A stretch of DNA of 64,000 nucleotides from Paracidovorax konjaci (GCF_900112675.1 NZ_FOMQ01000007.1:98750-162749), one strand, 5' to 3'; counted from the stretch's first letter, positions 25,903-35,158 are shown. Numbers and translations are program-made. Notes: generated from the sequence alone by a model not told the origin.

Positions 25903-27063
25903 CTAGCTGTCGGCCAGCGGTTGCCGCTGCGCCCGGGCGATGGACATCAGCACCCCCAGCGCGAGCCCGAGGGTGACCATGGCCGTGCCGCCGTAGCTCA
26001 CGAAGGGCAGCGGCACGCCCACCACCGGCAGGATGCCGCTCACCATGCCCATGTTCACGAAGGCATACGTGAAGAAGATCATCGACACCGCTCCAGCCAT
26101 GAGACGGCCGAACAGCGTGCCGGCGCCCAGCGCGATGGCCAGCCCGCGCCACACCAGCAGCAGCAGGCAGACGATGAGGAAGATGTTGCCGGCCAGCCCG
26201 AACTCCTCCGAGTAGGCGGCGAAGATGAAGTCGGTGGTGCGCTCGGGGATGAATTCCAGGTGGGTCTGGGTGCCGGCCATGAACCCCTTGCCCCAGAGGC
26301 CGCCCGAGCCGATGGCGATCATCCCCTGGATGATGTGGAAGCCTTTGCCGAGCGGGTCGCGCGTGGGGTCGAGCAGTGTGCAGATGCGCTGCTGCTGGTA
26401 GTCGTGCAGGACCGGCCAGCGCACCCCGTCGGCGCAGAGCTGGGGCTCGAACCAGACGATGAGGGCGATGCCGATGCCGCCCAGGATCACGGGCGGCAGC
26501 ACGAGCTTCCACGGCAGGCCGGCGAAGAAGATCACCGAGAGCCCCGCCGCCAGCACCAGCAGCGAGGTGCCCAGGTCGGGCTGCTTCATGATGAGGCCCA
26601 CCGGCATCGCGAGCAGTGCGCCGGCCACCACGAAGTCCAGCGGGCGCAACTGGCCTTCGCGCTTCTGGAACCACCAGGCCAGCATGAGCGGCATGGCGAT
26701 CTTGAGGATCTCGCTCGGCTGGATCACGATGCCGATGTTGATCCACCGCTGCGCGCCCTTCTTGACGATGCCGAAGACCGCCACCGCCACGAGCAGGGCC
26801 ACGCCGGCGGCATAGAGCGGCACCGCGAGCTGCATGATGCGCTGCGGCGGAATCTGGGCCACGACGAACAGGATGCCCGCCGCCAGGACCATGTTGCGCC
26901 CATGGTCGTAGAACCGGGTGCCGTGGTCGTAGCCCGACGAATACATCGCCACGAGCCCCGTCGCGGACAGCAGCAGCAGGACCGCGATGAGCGGCCAGTC
27001 GAAGCCCCGGAACAGGGGCAGGATGCGCTGCGGCAGGGAGGGCTTGTCGAAAACGGCGGACAT
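25903..27063 (-). CDS. rodA: Rod shape-determining SEDS glycosyltransferase RodA
   Basis: 386-residue SEDS-family peptidoglycan polymerase with about ten transmembrane helices. Motifs include WINIGIVIQPSEILKIAMPL, MKQPDLGTSLLVLA with the essential Asp, the large periplasmic loop region DPLGKGFHIIQGMIAIGSGG and RTTDFIFAAYSEEFG, and GILPVVGVPLPFVSYGGTAM. The absence of a long N-terminal extension and the SGILPVVGVPLPFVSYGG block favour RodA over FtsW; ftsW is found separately at 55272. RodA works with PBP2 in cell elongation; mrdA/mreBCD are not in the window. Confidence 0.94.
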   Translation of the reverse strand: MSAVFDKPSLPQRILPLFRGFDWPLIAVLLLLSATGLVAMYSSGYDHGTRFYDHGRNMVLAAGILFVVAQIPPQRIMQLAVPLYAAGVALLVAVAVFGIVKKGAQRWINIGIVIQPSEILKIAMPLMLAWWFQKREGQLRPLDFVVAGALLAMPVGLIMKQPDLGTSLLVLAAGLSVIFFAGLPWKLVLPPVILGGIGIALIVWFEPQLCADGVRWPVLHDYQQQRICTLLDPTRDPLGKGFHIIQGMIAIGSGGLWGKGFMAGTQTHLEFIPERTTDFIFAAYSEEFGLAGNIFLIVCLLLLVWRGLAIALGAGTLFGRLMAGAVSMIFFTYAFVNMGMVSGILPVVGVPLPFVSYGGTAMVTLGLALGVLMSIARAQRQPLADS

Positions 27064-27145
27064 GGGGCGGCATTATCGGGGGCACCCCGGCCGCGGCAGG
27101 GCCGCGCGGCACAATGCCCGCTCCGCCCCGATGCCATCCCGCGCC

Positions 27146-27739
27146 ATGACGCACGCCACCACCCACCTGCTCTACCTGCACGGCTTCCGTTCGTCGCCCC
27201 GCTCGGCCAAGGCGCAACAGATGGCCGACTGGATGGCCGCCCACCGGCCGGACGCGCATTTCTGGTGCCCGCAGCTGCCGCCCTCGCCCCGCGAGGCGAT
27301 GGCCCGGGTCGCAAGCGGCATTGCGGACTGGCCGGCCGCGCGCATGGCCGTGGTGGGTTCTTCGCTCGGCGGTTTCTATGCGAGCTGGGTGGCGCAGCAG
27401 AAGCCGGGTTGCGCCAGCGTGCTGCTGAACCCCGCCGTCCACCCGGCCCGCGACCTGGAACGCTACATCGGCCAGCAGACGGCCTGGCACGACCCTTCGG
27501 AGTCGTTCTATTTCCGCGCCGAGTACATCGCCGAGCTGCGCGCGCTGGAAGTGTCCGGCCTGCCGCCCGCCGGCCCGGAACTGGCCATCATCGCCAAGGG
27601 CGACGAGCTTCTGGATTGGCGGGAGATGGCAACCCGCTATGCACACGCCCGCGTGCTGCTGCTGGAGGGCGGCGACCATGCCCTCGGCGATTTCGCGCAG
27701 CACATCCAGGCCGTGGTGGAGTTCTGCGGCCTGGCCTGA
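27146..27739 (+). CDS. YqiA/YcfP-type alpha/beta hydrolase (esterase)
   Basis: 197-residue small hydrolase: LLYLHGFRSSPRSAKAQQM at the N terminus (oxyanion loop), nucleophile elbow GSSLGGFYA with Ser73, AIIAKGDELLDWRE with the acid residue and LEGGDHALGDF with the catalytic His. This is the compact UPF0227/YqiA fold without a lid. An in-frame ATG 15 bases upstream (27131) is also possible. Substrate unknown; YqiA of E. coli shows acyl-CoA thioesterase and esterase activity. It is divergent from rodA. Confidence 0.85.
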   Translation: MTHATTHLLYLHGFRSSPRSAKAQQMADWMAAHRPDAHFWCPQLPPSPREAMARVASGIADWPAARMAVVGSSLGGFYASWVAQQKPGCASVLLNPAVHPARDLERYIGQQTAWHDPSESFYFRAEYIAELRALEVSGLPPAGPELAIIAKGDELLDWREMATRYAHARVLLLEGGDHALGDFAQHIQAVVEFCGLA

Positions 27740-27755
27740 CTGCGGATGCGGCGCC

Positions 27756-29381
27756 TCACCCCGGGGCGCTGGCTGCCGGTGGCCGCTTGCGCAGCCAGAT
27801 GCCGTATTCCTGCGGATAGGCCGCGCGGTAGCGCTGCATCTGCTGCGCGGCTTCCTCCGTCCGTCCCAGCAACGCGGCGCTGTCGATCAGCGCCTCGATG
27901 ACGCGTGGCTCGGGGGAGTAGTGGACGATGCGCCGGGCCATGGCGTACACGTCGGCGGCATTGGCCGGCGTGGGCTGCGTGGTCGTGAGCACCGCGAAGT
28001 CGAGCGTGTCGCGGAAGAACACGGTGGATGCCGCCACGCGCCGCGTGGTGTCGTGCCGAAAGGCCGGATCGCGCTGGTCCACCGCCAGGTAGAGCTGCGA
28101 GACACGGTGGTAGTCGCGCACCAGCAGCCATCCGCATGCCAGCCAGAGCCCGGCGGTCAGGGCGCCCGCGCCCAGCAGCGCCGTGCGGAAGGCCGCCCGC
28201 ACCGGCGCACGCCACAGCCCCGGCCAGAGCAGCGCCAGCGCGCAGAGCGCGACGAGCTGGAAGGGCCCGTACCAGAGCGGGAACTCCAGCAGGCTGTGCA
28301 CGCCGACCACGGCCAGCAGGCCCCAGGCCAGCTGCCGCGCCGGCTCGGCTTCCCGCCAGGGCCGGGCGCGCCATGCCAGCCACAGCGCCAGGCCGCACGC
28401 CGCCAGCGCGAACGGCAGGCCCAGCTCGACCGCCAGGTGCAGGGGCAGGTTGTGTGCGTTGTCCACCAGCAGGCAGAAACGCGTGCCGGGAAATTCGGTG
28501 CTGTAGTGCGCGTAGGACAGCTCGCCCCATCCCCAGCCGGTGAAGGGCCGCTCCAGGATGAGCTGCACCACGTTGGCCCAGAGCACCCGGCGGTTGTCGC
28601 AGACATGACCCTCGGCCGAGAACCGCGTGAAAAGGCCGTCGACGGCGAATCCCGTCCACCGCTCCAGCAGGACGGGCAGCAGCCAAGCGAATGCCGCATA
28701 GAAGGCGATGCCCAGCACCCCGAGCGCGAGTGCCGGCGTGCCGAGGGAGCGGCGCCAGAGCAGCAGCAGCACGAGCAGGGCGCCCCATTCGAGCGCGCCG
28801 GTGCGCGATGCCGTCGCGGCCGCACCGGCGGCCAGCAGCGCCAGCGACCATGAAGCCAGCATGCCGAGCCCGATGAAGCCCGGCCGCAGGCCGCGGCCCG
28901 GCTCGCCCGGCTGCGCAGCGTCGCCCTGCATCCGTGCCACCCACCAGGCGAGCGCCCACACGCCCATGCACAGCAGCGTGGCCTGCTGGTTGCGCTGGCG
29001 CAGGTTGCCCATGGCGATGCCGTGCGTGGAGGGATAGACCCACGGCGCCCAGCCCGGATCGCCCCAGAAGAACTGCGCCAGACCGATGAACGCCGCCACC
29101 AGCGCGGCGCCCAGCACCCCGGCCGCCACGACACCCGCGGCCTGCCGGCGCAGCCCGGCACCCGAAGCCCCGGGGGGCTGGCCGGCCCAGGCCACCGCGA
29201 ACGCCGCGGCCACCACCAGCGCGCAGAGCCCCGACGCGATCAGGGGCCAGAAGTTGGACAACGGCGCCGCGGTGTAGCCGTACAGGAACGGCAGCGCGAT
29301 GGCCACCGCGGCAAGGATGGACAGCAGCGGCGGCAGCAGGTAATGGAGACGGGTGGGGGGCGCGGAGAGGGGCGCGGTCAT
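27756..29381 (-). CDS. PglL/Wzy-type O-oligosaccharyltransferase (pilin glycosylase candidate)
   Basis: 541-residue membrane protein with about a dozen helices. The periplasmic motif IAMGNLRQRNQQATLLCMG and the HNLPLHLAVELGLPFALAA block with its conserved His-Asn are typical of PglL-type enzymes that transfer a lipid-linked glycan to Ser/Thr of pilin and other proteins. A C-terminal soluble, TPR-like tail (AADVYAMARRIVHYSPEPRV, then TEEAAQQMQRYRAAYPQEY) is the Wzy_C2 feature that separates PglL from WaaL ligases. With pilS-pilR in the same window, glycosylation of type IV pilin is plausible, but the acceptor is not shown. Confidence 0.85.
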   Translation of the reverse strand: MTAPLSAPPTRLHYLLPPLLSILAAVAIALPFLYGYTAAPLSNFWPLIASGLCALVVAAAFAVAWAGQPPGASGAGLRRQAAGVVAAGVLGAALVAAFIGLAQFFWGDPGWAPWVYPSTHGIAMGNLRQRNQQATLLCMGVWALAWWVARMQGDAAQPGEPGRGLRPGFIGLGMLASWSLALLAAGAAATASRTGALEWGALLVLLLLWRRSLGTPALALGVLGIAFYAAFAWLLPVLLERWTGFAVDGLFTRFSAEGHVCDNRRVLWANVVQLILERPFTGWGWGELSYAHYSTEFPGTRFCLLVDNAHNLPLHLAVELGLPFALAACGLALWLAWRARPWREAEPARQLAWGLLAVVGVHSLLEFPLWYGPFQLVALCALALLWPGLWRAPVRAAFRTALLGAGALTAGLWLACGWLLVRDYHRVSQLYLAVDQRDPAFRHDTTRRVAASTVFFRDTLDFAVLTTTQPTPANAADVYAMARRIVHYSPEPRVIEALIDSAALLGRTEEAAQQMQRYRAAYPQEYGIWLRKRPPAASAPG

Positions 29382-29537
29382 CGGAAGGTGGGGGCCTGGA
29401 GGGCTGCGGACGAGCGGGCGGATGGCAGGCGGCCCGGGGGGCCGCCGCGGTGGTCGAGCGCCCGATCATAGGGGGCCGGCCGCGGTGCCTGCCGCCGGGC
29501 GACCGGGGCCCCGGGGCGCGCATGGGAGAATCCGCCC

Positions 29538-31625
29538 ATGCACGCACTGTTTGAAGAAGCCGGCAAATTCCTCGCCGGCCGCATCCTGTCCGAGGCCGAA
29601 AGCTCGGCCCAGATCGAGCTCGATTCGGGCAAGCGGGTGAAGGTAAAGGCCGCCCACATCCTGATCCGGTTCGAGAAACCCGCTCCCGCCGAACTGCTGC
29701 GCGAAGGCCAGGCCGTCTCCGCGACCATCGAGCTGCCCCTGGCCTGGGAGTTCGCCCCGGAGGACGAATTCGGCTTTGCCGACCTCGCGCGCGACTATTT
29801 CTCCGAGCACGCCACGCTGGCCCAGCAGGCCGGCGCGCTGTTCGCCCTGTACGAGGCGCCGCATTACTTCCGCCGCGCCGGCAAGGGGCGCTTCAAGAAG
29901 GCGCCCGCCGAGATCGTGCAGCAGGCGCTCGCCGCCATCGAGAAGAAGAAGCTGGTCCAGCAGCAGATCGCCGACTGGGCCAGCCAGCTCGGCCAGGGCG
30001 AATGCCCGCCGGCGATCCGCGAGCAGCTCTACAAGATCCTGTTCCGGCCCGACAAGAACGCACCGGAATACAAGGCCGTGGTCGAGGCCAGCCGCGCCAC
30101 GCACAAGGCGCCCCTGGACCTGCTGCAGCAGGCCGGCGCGATCGACTCGCCCTACCAGTTCCACTGGAAGCGCTTCCTGTTCGACAACTTCCCCAAGGGC
30201 ACGGGGTTCCCGACCCTCACGGCCCCGCAACCGCCGGCCGACCTGCCGCTCGCGCCCGTGCAGGCCTATTCGATCGACGATTCGCAGACCACCGAGATCG
30301 ACGACGCGCTCTCGGTGCAGGGGCTGGGCACGGGGACCGTGGTGCTGGGCATCCACATCGCGGCGCCGGGCCTCGCCATCGTGCCGGGCACGCCGCTCGA
30401 CCAGCTCGGCCGCCAGCGCCTCTCCACCGTCTACATGCCCGGCTACAAGATCACCATGCTGCCGGACGAGGTGGTGCGGATCTACACCCTGGACGAGGGC
30501 CGCGCGAACCCCGCCGTGTCGCTCTACGCAACCATCGACGAGGCCACGCTGGAGATCACCGGCACCGAGACGAAGCTCGAACGCGTTCCCGTGGCCGTGA
30601 ACCTGCGCCACGACCAGCTCGACCACATCGTCACCGAAGCCTGGCTGCAGGACCCGTCGGTGCAGGTCGAGAACACGCCGGCGGCGCTGGCCGAGCGCCG
30701 CGCGGAACTGTCGTTCCTGCACCGGCTCGCCCAGAAGCTCAAGGCGCAGCGCGAAGTGGTGCGCGGCAAGCCCGAGACCTTCAACCGGCCCGACTACAAC
30801 TTCCGCCTGGCCGGCGTGCCCGATGGCGGCGAGCCGCTCGGCACCGAGGTCGTCTCGATCACCACGCGCCGCCGCGGCGCACCGCTGGACCTGATCGTGG
30901 CCGAGGCCGCCATCGTCGCCAACAGCACCTGGGGCGGCCTGCTGGCCGAGCACGGCGTGCCCGGCATCTACCGCAGCCAGGCCAGCCTGGCGCCCGGCAT
31001 GAAGGTGCGCATGGGCACCAAGGCCCTGCCCCACGCGGGCATCGGCGTGAAAAGCTATGCCTGGGCCACGTCGCCGCTGCGCCGCTACGTGGACCTGGTG
31101 AACCAGTGGCAGATCATCGCCTGCGTGCGCAACGGCAAGACCGCTGCGCTGGTGGCGCCGTTCAAGCCCAAGGACGCCGACCTGTTCTCCATCATCAGCA
31201 GCTTCGATGCGGCCTACAGCGCCTACAACGGCTACCAGGCCGGCATGGAGCGCTTCTGGACGCTGCAGTACCTGCGGCAGCACGGCATCACCGAAATCGA
31301 CGCGAGCGTGATCAAGGACGGCGGCGGCGGGAATTTCCTGGTGCGTGCGGACACGCTGCCGCTGGTGCTGCCCGTGCTGGGCGCCCAGGGCCTGCCGCGC
31401 GGCGCACGCGTGCGGGTCAAGCTCGGCGAGATCGACGACATCACCCTCGACGTGGGCGGCACGGTGGCCGAGCGCCTGGACGACCCGGCGGACCCCGGGG
31501 ACGACGCCCCGGTGGACGAGTCCGAGGGCGACGACGAAGAAGCCGTGGCCGGCCCCATCGCCATCGCGGTGGATGTGAGCGAAGCCGAGGCAGGCAGCGC
31601 CGCCGCGCCGGCCGCCGCTTCCTGA
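29538..31625 (+). CDS. RNase II/R family exoribonuclease
   Basis: 695-residue 3'-5' exoribonuclease. The RNB catalytic domain begins at Y244 (YSIDDSQTTEIDDALSV) with the metal-binding aspartates D247/D248 and D255/D256. Next come GIHIAAPGLAIVPGTPLDQL, STVYMPGYKITMLPDEV, and the C-terminal part of the domain AGIGVKSYAWATSPLRRYVD. An S1-like tail (GARVRVKLGEIDDITLDVGG) is followed by an acidic Asp/Glu/Ala-rich extension. The N-terminal cold-shock domains are short and atypical, so this is the betaproteobacterial RNB-domain branch rather than canonical RNase R. GGGAGA before the ATG supports the start. Confidence 0.9.
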   Translation: MHALFEEAGKFLAGRILSEAESSAQIELDSGKRVKVKAAHILIRFEKPAPAELLREGQAVSATIELPLAWEFAPEDEFGFADLARDYFSEHATLAQQAGALFALYEAPHYFRRAGKGRFKKAPAEIVQQALAAIEKKKLVQQQIADWASQLGQGECPPAIREQLYKILFRPDKNAPEYKAVVEASRATHKAPLDLLQQAGAIDSPYQFHWKRFLFDNFPKGTGFPTLTAPQPPADLPLAPVQAYSIDDSQTTEIDDALSVQGLGTGTVVLGIHIAAPGLAIVPGTPLDQLGRQRLSTVYMPGYKITMLPDEVVRIYTLDEGRANPAVSLYATIDEATLEITGTETKLERVPVAVNLRHDQLDHIVTEAWLQDPSVQVENTPAALAERRAELSFLHRLAQKLKAQREVVRGKPETFNRPDYNFRLAGVPDGGEPLGTEVVSITTRRRGAPLDLIVAEAAIVANSTWGGLLAEHGVPGIYRSQASLAPGMKVRMGTKALPHAGIGVKSYAWATSPLRRYVDLVNQWQIIACVRNGKTAALVAPFKPKDADLFSIISSFDAAYSAYNGYQAGMERFWTLQYLRQHGITEIDASVIKDGGGGNFLVRADTLPLVLPVLGAQGLPRGARVRVKLGEIDDITLDVGGTVAERLDDPADPGDDAPVDESEGDDEEAVAGPIAIAVDVSEAEAGSAAAPAAAS

Positions 31626-31708
31626 ACCCCGTGCGCGCCGCCCCGCCCTGGCCACTGGCGCCTTCCGGGCCGGGCCGGCACGACCCCATGCCCGCATAAT
31701 CGGCCGCC

Positions 31709-32569
31709 GTGAAACGTCCCGACTTCCTCCTCCGGTTCAGCACGCTGCAGATCGCGCTCGCGTTCTCGGTCCTGGTGCACGCAGCACTGCTGTCGGTGCG
31801 CTTCGTCGACCCCGAGAGCTTCAACCGGGTCTTCCAGGACACGCCGCTCGAAGTGATCCTGGTCAATGCCAAGTCCAGCGAACGGCCCGACAAGGCGCAA
31901 GCCATCGCCCAGTCGTCCCTGGCCGGCGGTGGCGATGCGGCCCAGGGCCGCGCGACCAGCCCCCTGCCCTATTCCGCCATCACCCATGTGGGCGAGGATT
32001 TCGAGGAGGCGCAGCGCAAGCTCGACGCCATGCAGGAGCAGCAGGCCCAGTTGCTCGCCCAGTTGCGCAAGCAGCTGGCGAGCCTGCCGCCGCCCGATCC
32101 GCGCGACCAGAGCCCGAACACCGACCGCGTGCAGCAGGAAGAAAAGCGCCGCCAGCTCCTGAAGCTGCTCGCCGAGATCGAAAAGCGCATCAACGAAGAG
32201 AATGCGCGCCCCAAGAAACGCTACATCAGCCCCGCCACGCGCGAGGAGGTCTATGCGATCTACTACGACGCGCTGCGCCGCAAGATCGAGGACAAAGGCA
32301 CGGAGAGCTTTCCCGAACAGGGCGGCAAGAAGCTCTACGGCGAGCTGACCATGATCGTCACGGTGAACCACGACGGCCGCGTGCTCGACACCGAGATCGT
32401 GCAGGGCTCCGGCAACCGCCTGCTCGACCAGCGCGCACAGGCCATCGTGCGCGCCTCGGGCCCCTTCGGGAATTTCGGGCCCGCCATGCGTGCCAAGGCC
32501 GACCAGATCGCGGTGGTGTCGCGCTTCAAGTTCACGCGCGAGCAGACGCTGGAGACCAGCGTGCGCTGA
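31709..32569 (+). CDS. TonB-like energy transducer protein
   Basis: 286 residues, start GTG 31709. One N-terminal helix (LQIALAFSVLVHAALLSVRF, residues 13-32) with the VHAALL pattern and His that TonB proteins use to contact ExbB-ExbD. A long charged coiled-coil-like linker (EEAQRKLDAMQEQQAQLLAQ and onward) replaces the usual Pro-rich rod. The C-terminal TonB domain follows (LYGELTMIVTVNHDGRVLDT, VQGSGNRLLDQRAQAIV). It may energise an outer membrane receptor, or belong to the TolA-like branch. No exbB/exbD or receptor is adjacent. The GTG start has no alternative nearby ATG. Confidence 0.85.
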   Translation: MKRPDFLLRFSTLQIALAFSVLVHAALLSVRFVDPESFNRVFQDTPLEVILVNAKSSERPDKAQAIAQSSLAGGGDAAQGRATSPLPYSAITHVGEDFEEAQRKLDAMQEQQAQLLAQLRKQLASLPPPDPRDQSPNTDRVQQEEKRRQLLKLLAEIEKRINEENARPKKRYISPATREEVYAIYYDALRRKIEDKGTESFPEQGGKKLYGELTMIVTVNHDGRVLDTEIVQGSGNRLLDQRAQAIVRASGPFGNFGPAMRAKADQIAVVSRFKFTREQTLETSVR

Positions 32570-32625
32570 CGCGGCGCGCTCCGCGCCGCACTTTTTGCCG
32601 CCGTTTTTTTCTTCCCTCCCCCGCC

Positions 32626-33471
32626 ATGACGACATCTTCCGCCCCGGACACGTACTGCGTGATGGGCCACCCCGTGGAACACAGCCGCTCGCCCTGGATC
32701 CACGCGCGCTTTGCCGAACTCACGGGCGAGCGCATCGCCTATGGGCGCCGGCTGGTGCCGCTGGACGGCTTTGCGGCGGCGCTGGCGGACTTCGCGGCGG
32801 CCGGGGGGCGCGGCTGTAATGTGACGGTGCCGTTCAAGCACGATGCGGCCCGGCTGGCCACCCACGCCAGCGATCGCGTGCGCCGCGCCGGCGCGGCCAA
32901 CACGCTCAGCTTCCAGGCCGACGGCACGGCCCATGCCGACAACACGGATGGCCTGGGCTTGGTGGCCGACATCGTGCGCAACGCCGGCGTGCCGATCGCC
33001 GGTCGCGACGTGCTGCTGGTGGGCGCCGGAGGGGCGGCGGCCGGCGTGCTCGCGCCGCTGCTGGAGCAGGGGCCGCGGAGCCTCGCCGTGGTCAACCGCA
33101 CGCAGTCGCGCGCCGATGCCCTGGTACAGGCGCATGCCGACATCGCTTTGCTACAAAAAACAGAGCTAAAAACCCAATGGATCCGGCGGCATGAGGCCGA
33201 TTTCGATGTGATCATCAACGCCACGGCCAGCAGCCTGTCCGGCGACGCCGTGCCGGTGCCGGCCGAGGTGCTGCGCCCCGGGGCGCTGGCCTACGACATG
33301 ATGTACGGCCCCGCCGCGCAGGGTTTCATGGACTGGGCGCGCGCGCATGGCGCCGTGCCGCGCGACGGGCTGGGCATGCTCGTGGAGCAGGCCGCGGAAG
33401 CCTTCGCGATCTGGCGCGGCGTGCGCCCTCCGGCCGCGCAGGTGCTGCAGGAACTGCGCGCTCAGCTATGA
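32626..33471 (+). CDS. aroE: Shikimate dehydrogenase AroE with a repeat-encoded segment
   Basis: 281-residue NADP-dependent enzyme that reduces 3-dehydroshikimate. The substrate domain has CVMGHPVEHSRSPWIHARF, NVTVPFKHDA with the catalytic Lys, and ADNTDGLGLV. The cofactor domain has VLLVGAGGAAAGV and VVNRTQSRADAL. The C terminus has DGLGMLVEQAAEAFAIWRG. Residues ~175-190 (LLQKTELKTQWIRRHE) are encoded by a copy of the dispersed repeat inserted in frame (33150-33195), in the surface region between the NRT motif and DFDVIINAT. The rest is intact, so the enzyme is probably active. It is in the same direction as the tonB-like gene and mtgA. Confidence 0.94.
   Translation: MTTSSAPDTYCVMGHPVEHSRSPWIHARFAELTGERIAYGRRLVPLDGFAAALADFAAAGGRGCNVTVPFKHDAARLATHASDRVRRAGAANTLSFQADGTAHADNTDGLGLVADIVRNAGVPIAGRDVLLVGAGGAAAGVLAPLLEQGPRSLAVVNRTQSRADALVQAHADIALLQKTELKTQWIRRHEADFDVIINATASSLSGDAVPVPAEVLRPGALAYDMMYGPAAQGFMDWARAHGAVPRDGLGMLVEQAAEAFAIWRGVRPPAAQVLQELRAQL
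33150..33195 (+). repeat. Dispersed repeat, copy 2, inside aroE
   Basis: GCTACAAAAAACAGAGC, then TAAAAACCCAATGGATC and CGGCGGCATGAG. The outer parts (GCTACAAAAA and CGGCGGCATG) match the copy at mpl exactly and the middle matches loosely. Its 46 bases are read through in frame with aroE; the reading frame avoids the TAG and TGA stop codons that the mpl copy contains. Confidence 0.78.
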
Positions 33472-33520
33472 AGGCCTGCCTGCCGGGCCCCGCCGCACGC
33501 CCACGGTCCGGGGGCCGCCC

Positions 33521-34252
33521 ATGAAAGCCCTGCTCCGGTGGATCGGGTGCGTGCTGCTGGCCTGCGTGGCGCTGCAGGCGTTCTTCATCCTGCGCATCGC
33601 GGCGATGGCGGTGGTCGATCCGCAGTCCACGAGCTTCCAGCGATCGGAAGCCTGGGCGCAGATCGCCGGCGGCGGGCTGCGCTGGCGGCAGGAATGGGTG
33701 CCCTATGCGCGCATCGCGGACACCCTCAAGCGCGCCGTGATCGCCTCCGAGGACGACGGCTTCGCCAGCCACGACGGAGTGGACTGGAACGCGATCGAGA
33801 AGGCCTGGGAGCGCAATGCCCGCGCCGAGGCGCAGACCGCCCGGCTGCAGGAAGCCCAGCCCGGGCGCAACGTGCGTGCCGCGCGCATCCGGGGCGGCTC
33901 GACGATCACGCAGCAGCTCGCGAAGAACCTGCTGCTGTCGGGCGAGCGCACGCTGCTGCGCAAGGGCCAGGAATTCGTGCTCACGCTGGCGCTGGAACAA
34001 CTGCTCTCCAAGCAACGCATCCTGGAGATCTACCTCAACAGCGTCGAGTGGGGCGAAGGCGTCTTCGGCGCCGAGGCCGCGGCGCAGCGCTATTTCCGCA
34101 AGAGCGCATCGCAACTGAGCGCCGCCGAGGCCGCGCGCCTGGCGGTGATGCTGCCCGCGCCCCAGCGGTTCGAGAAGAACCCGGGGTCGGCCTACCTGTC
34201 GGGCCGCACGCGCGTCATCCTGGGCCGCATGGGCAGCGCCGAGCTGCCCTGA
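33521..34252 (+). CDS. mtgA: Monofunctional biosynthetic peptidoglycan transglycosylase
   Basis: 243-residue membrane-anchored glycosyltransferase (GT51) that polymerises lipid II without a transpeptidase domain. An N-terminal helix (LLRWIGCVLLACVALQAFFI) is followed by the five GT51 motifs, including VIASEDDGFASHDGVDW with the catalytic Glu, RIRGGSTITQQLAKNLLLSG, KGQEFVLTLALEQLLSKQRI and ILEIYLNSVEWGEGVFGAEAA. The start at ATG 33521 gives the expected length. It follows aroE by 50 bases, as in other betaproteobacteria, and its 3' end faces the IclR regulator with a hairpin in the 39-base gap. Confidence 0.95.
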   Translation: MKALLRWIGCVLLACVALQAFFILRIAAMAVVDPQSTSFQRSEAWAQIAGGGLRWRQEWVPYARIADTLKRAVIASEDDGFASHDGVDWNAIEKAWERNARAEAQTARLQEAQPGRNVRAARIRGGSTITQQLAKNLLLSGERTLLRKGQEFVLTLALEQLLSKQRILEIYLNSVEWGEGVFGAEAAAQRYFRKSASQLSAAEAARLAVMLPAPQRFEKNPGSAYLSGRTRVILGRMGSAELP

Positions 34253-34253
34253 A

Positions 34254-34283
34254 CGGGCACCGGCCGGGCGGGCGCGGTGCCCG
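34254..34283. other. Hairpin between convergent mtgA and the IclR regulator
   Basis: CGGGCACCG (34254-34262) pairs with CGGTGCCCG (34275-34283) in the 39-base gap between two converging genes. There is no T-run on either side, so it is at most a rho-assisted or read-through-limiting structure. Confidence 0.4.
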
Positions 34284-34291
34284 GGCCGCGG

Positions 34292-35158
34292 TCAGGCGGC
34301 CACGGGGTGGGCAGGCGCCAGGCCGGCCATCGCCGCCAGGGACTGCGGCGCGGCCAGCATCCCGGCCGTCTGCGGCGGCATCGCCATGCTGGGCAGTTGC
34401 GAAGACACCGAAGCCTCTTCGCCGATGCGCGCGGCGGTGGACTGCACGAGCGAGAGGAAGCGCTTGAGCATGCGGTCGTCCATCTGGCTCGCGAAGGTCG
34501 AATACACCAGCGCACCGCGCAGCACGCCGCCGCCGAACACCGGCACCGCAAAGGCCGTGCTCTCGGAGTTGTTGCGGGCGTAGCGGATCGCGTAACCCTG
34601 GCGGCGCGTCTCGCGCACGATCTTGCGCAAAGCCCACATGTCGGTGATCTTCTGGTGCGGCTCGCCGTGGGTGTTGGCGGCCTCCACGAGGATGCGGCGC
34701 TCGGCGCGGGTGCAGTAGGCCAGGTACGCGCGGCCCAGGGCCGAGGGCAGCAGGTCGTAGCGGCGGCCCAGGCTCGACGGCCGGATCGCGTAGGGGCTGT
34801 AGGGCATGGTGCAGAACACCACGCGCATCTGGTGCCCGTCGATCACGGCCAGCGAGAGCGGCCACTTGATCTGGCGCGTGGCCGAGATCATCAGCGGCGC
34901 GGCCAGTTCGGCCAGCCGCAGCTTCTCGTTCACACCGCTGCTGAGGTTGCCCACGGCCAGCGTGAGCTGGTATTGGCCATAGGCGTGCGGGTCGCTGCGC
35001 ACGTACTTCTCGTGTTCGAGCGTGCCCAGCAGGCGGTGCAGCGTGGATTTGGCCAGCCCCGTGCGCTGGTGCAGCTCCTGCAGGCTCCAGGTGGAGCGCT
35101 CGTTCATCACGCGCAGGATCAGCAGCGCACGTTGTACGGAACGGACTTCGGTACTCAT
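34292..35158 (-). CDS. IclR-family transcriptional regulator
   Basis: 288 residues. The N-terminal winged helix-turn-helix (SVQRALLILRVMNERSTWSL, ELHQRTGLAKSTLHRLLGTL) is followed by the IclR effector domain (IDGHQMRVVFCTMPYSPYAI, LLPSALGRAYLAYC, and SESTAFAVPVFGGGVLRGAL). The PYAIRPSSLGRRYDLLPSALGRAYL block resembles MhpR-type activators of aromatic catabolism. Its C-terminal ~45 residues are Ala/Pro/Met-rich and beyond the normal family end. It lies 193 bases downstream of the Bug-cupin-aldolase operon on the same strand and is the obvious candidate regulator of it. Effector unknown. Confidence 0.87.
   Translation of the reverse strand: MSTEVRSVQRALLILRVMNERSTWSLQELHQRTGLAKSTLHRLLGTLEHEKYVRSDPHAYGQYQLTLAVGNLSSGVNEKLRLAELAAPLMISATRQIKWPLSLAVIDGHQMRVVFCTMPYSPYAIRPSSLGRRYDLLPSALGRAYLAYCTRAERRILVEAANTHGEPHQKITDMWALRKIVRETRRQGYAIRYARNNSESTAFAVPVFGGGVLRGALVYSTFASQMDDRMLKRFLSLVQSTAARIGEEASVSSQLPSMAMPPQTAGMLAAPQSLAAMAGLAPAHPVAA

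Noticed and set aside
29466..31697. Long leftward open frame opposite the RNase II gene
   Set aside because: Shadow of the RNB-domain gene; composition is unnatural and no domain is seen.
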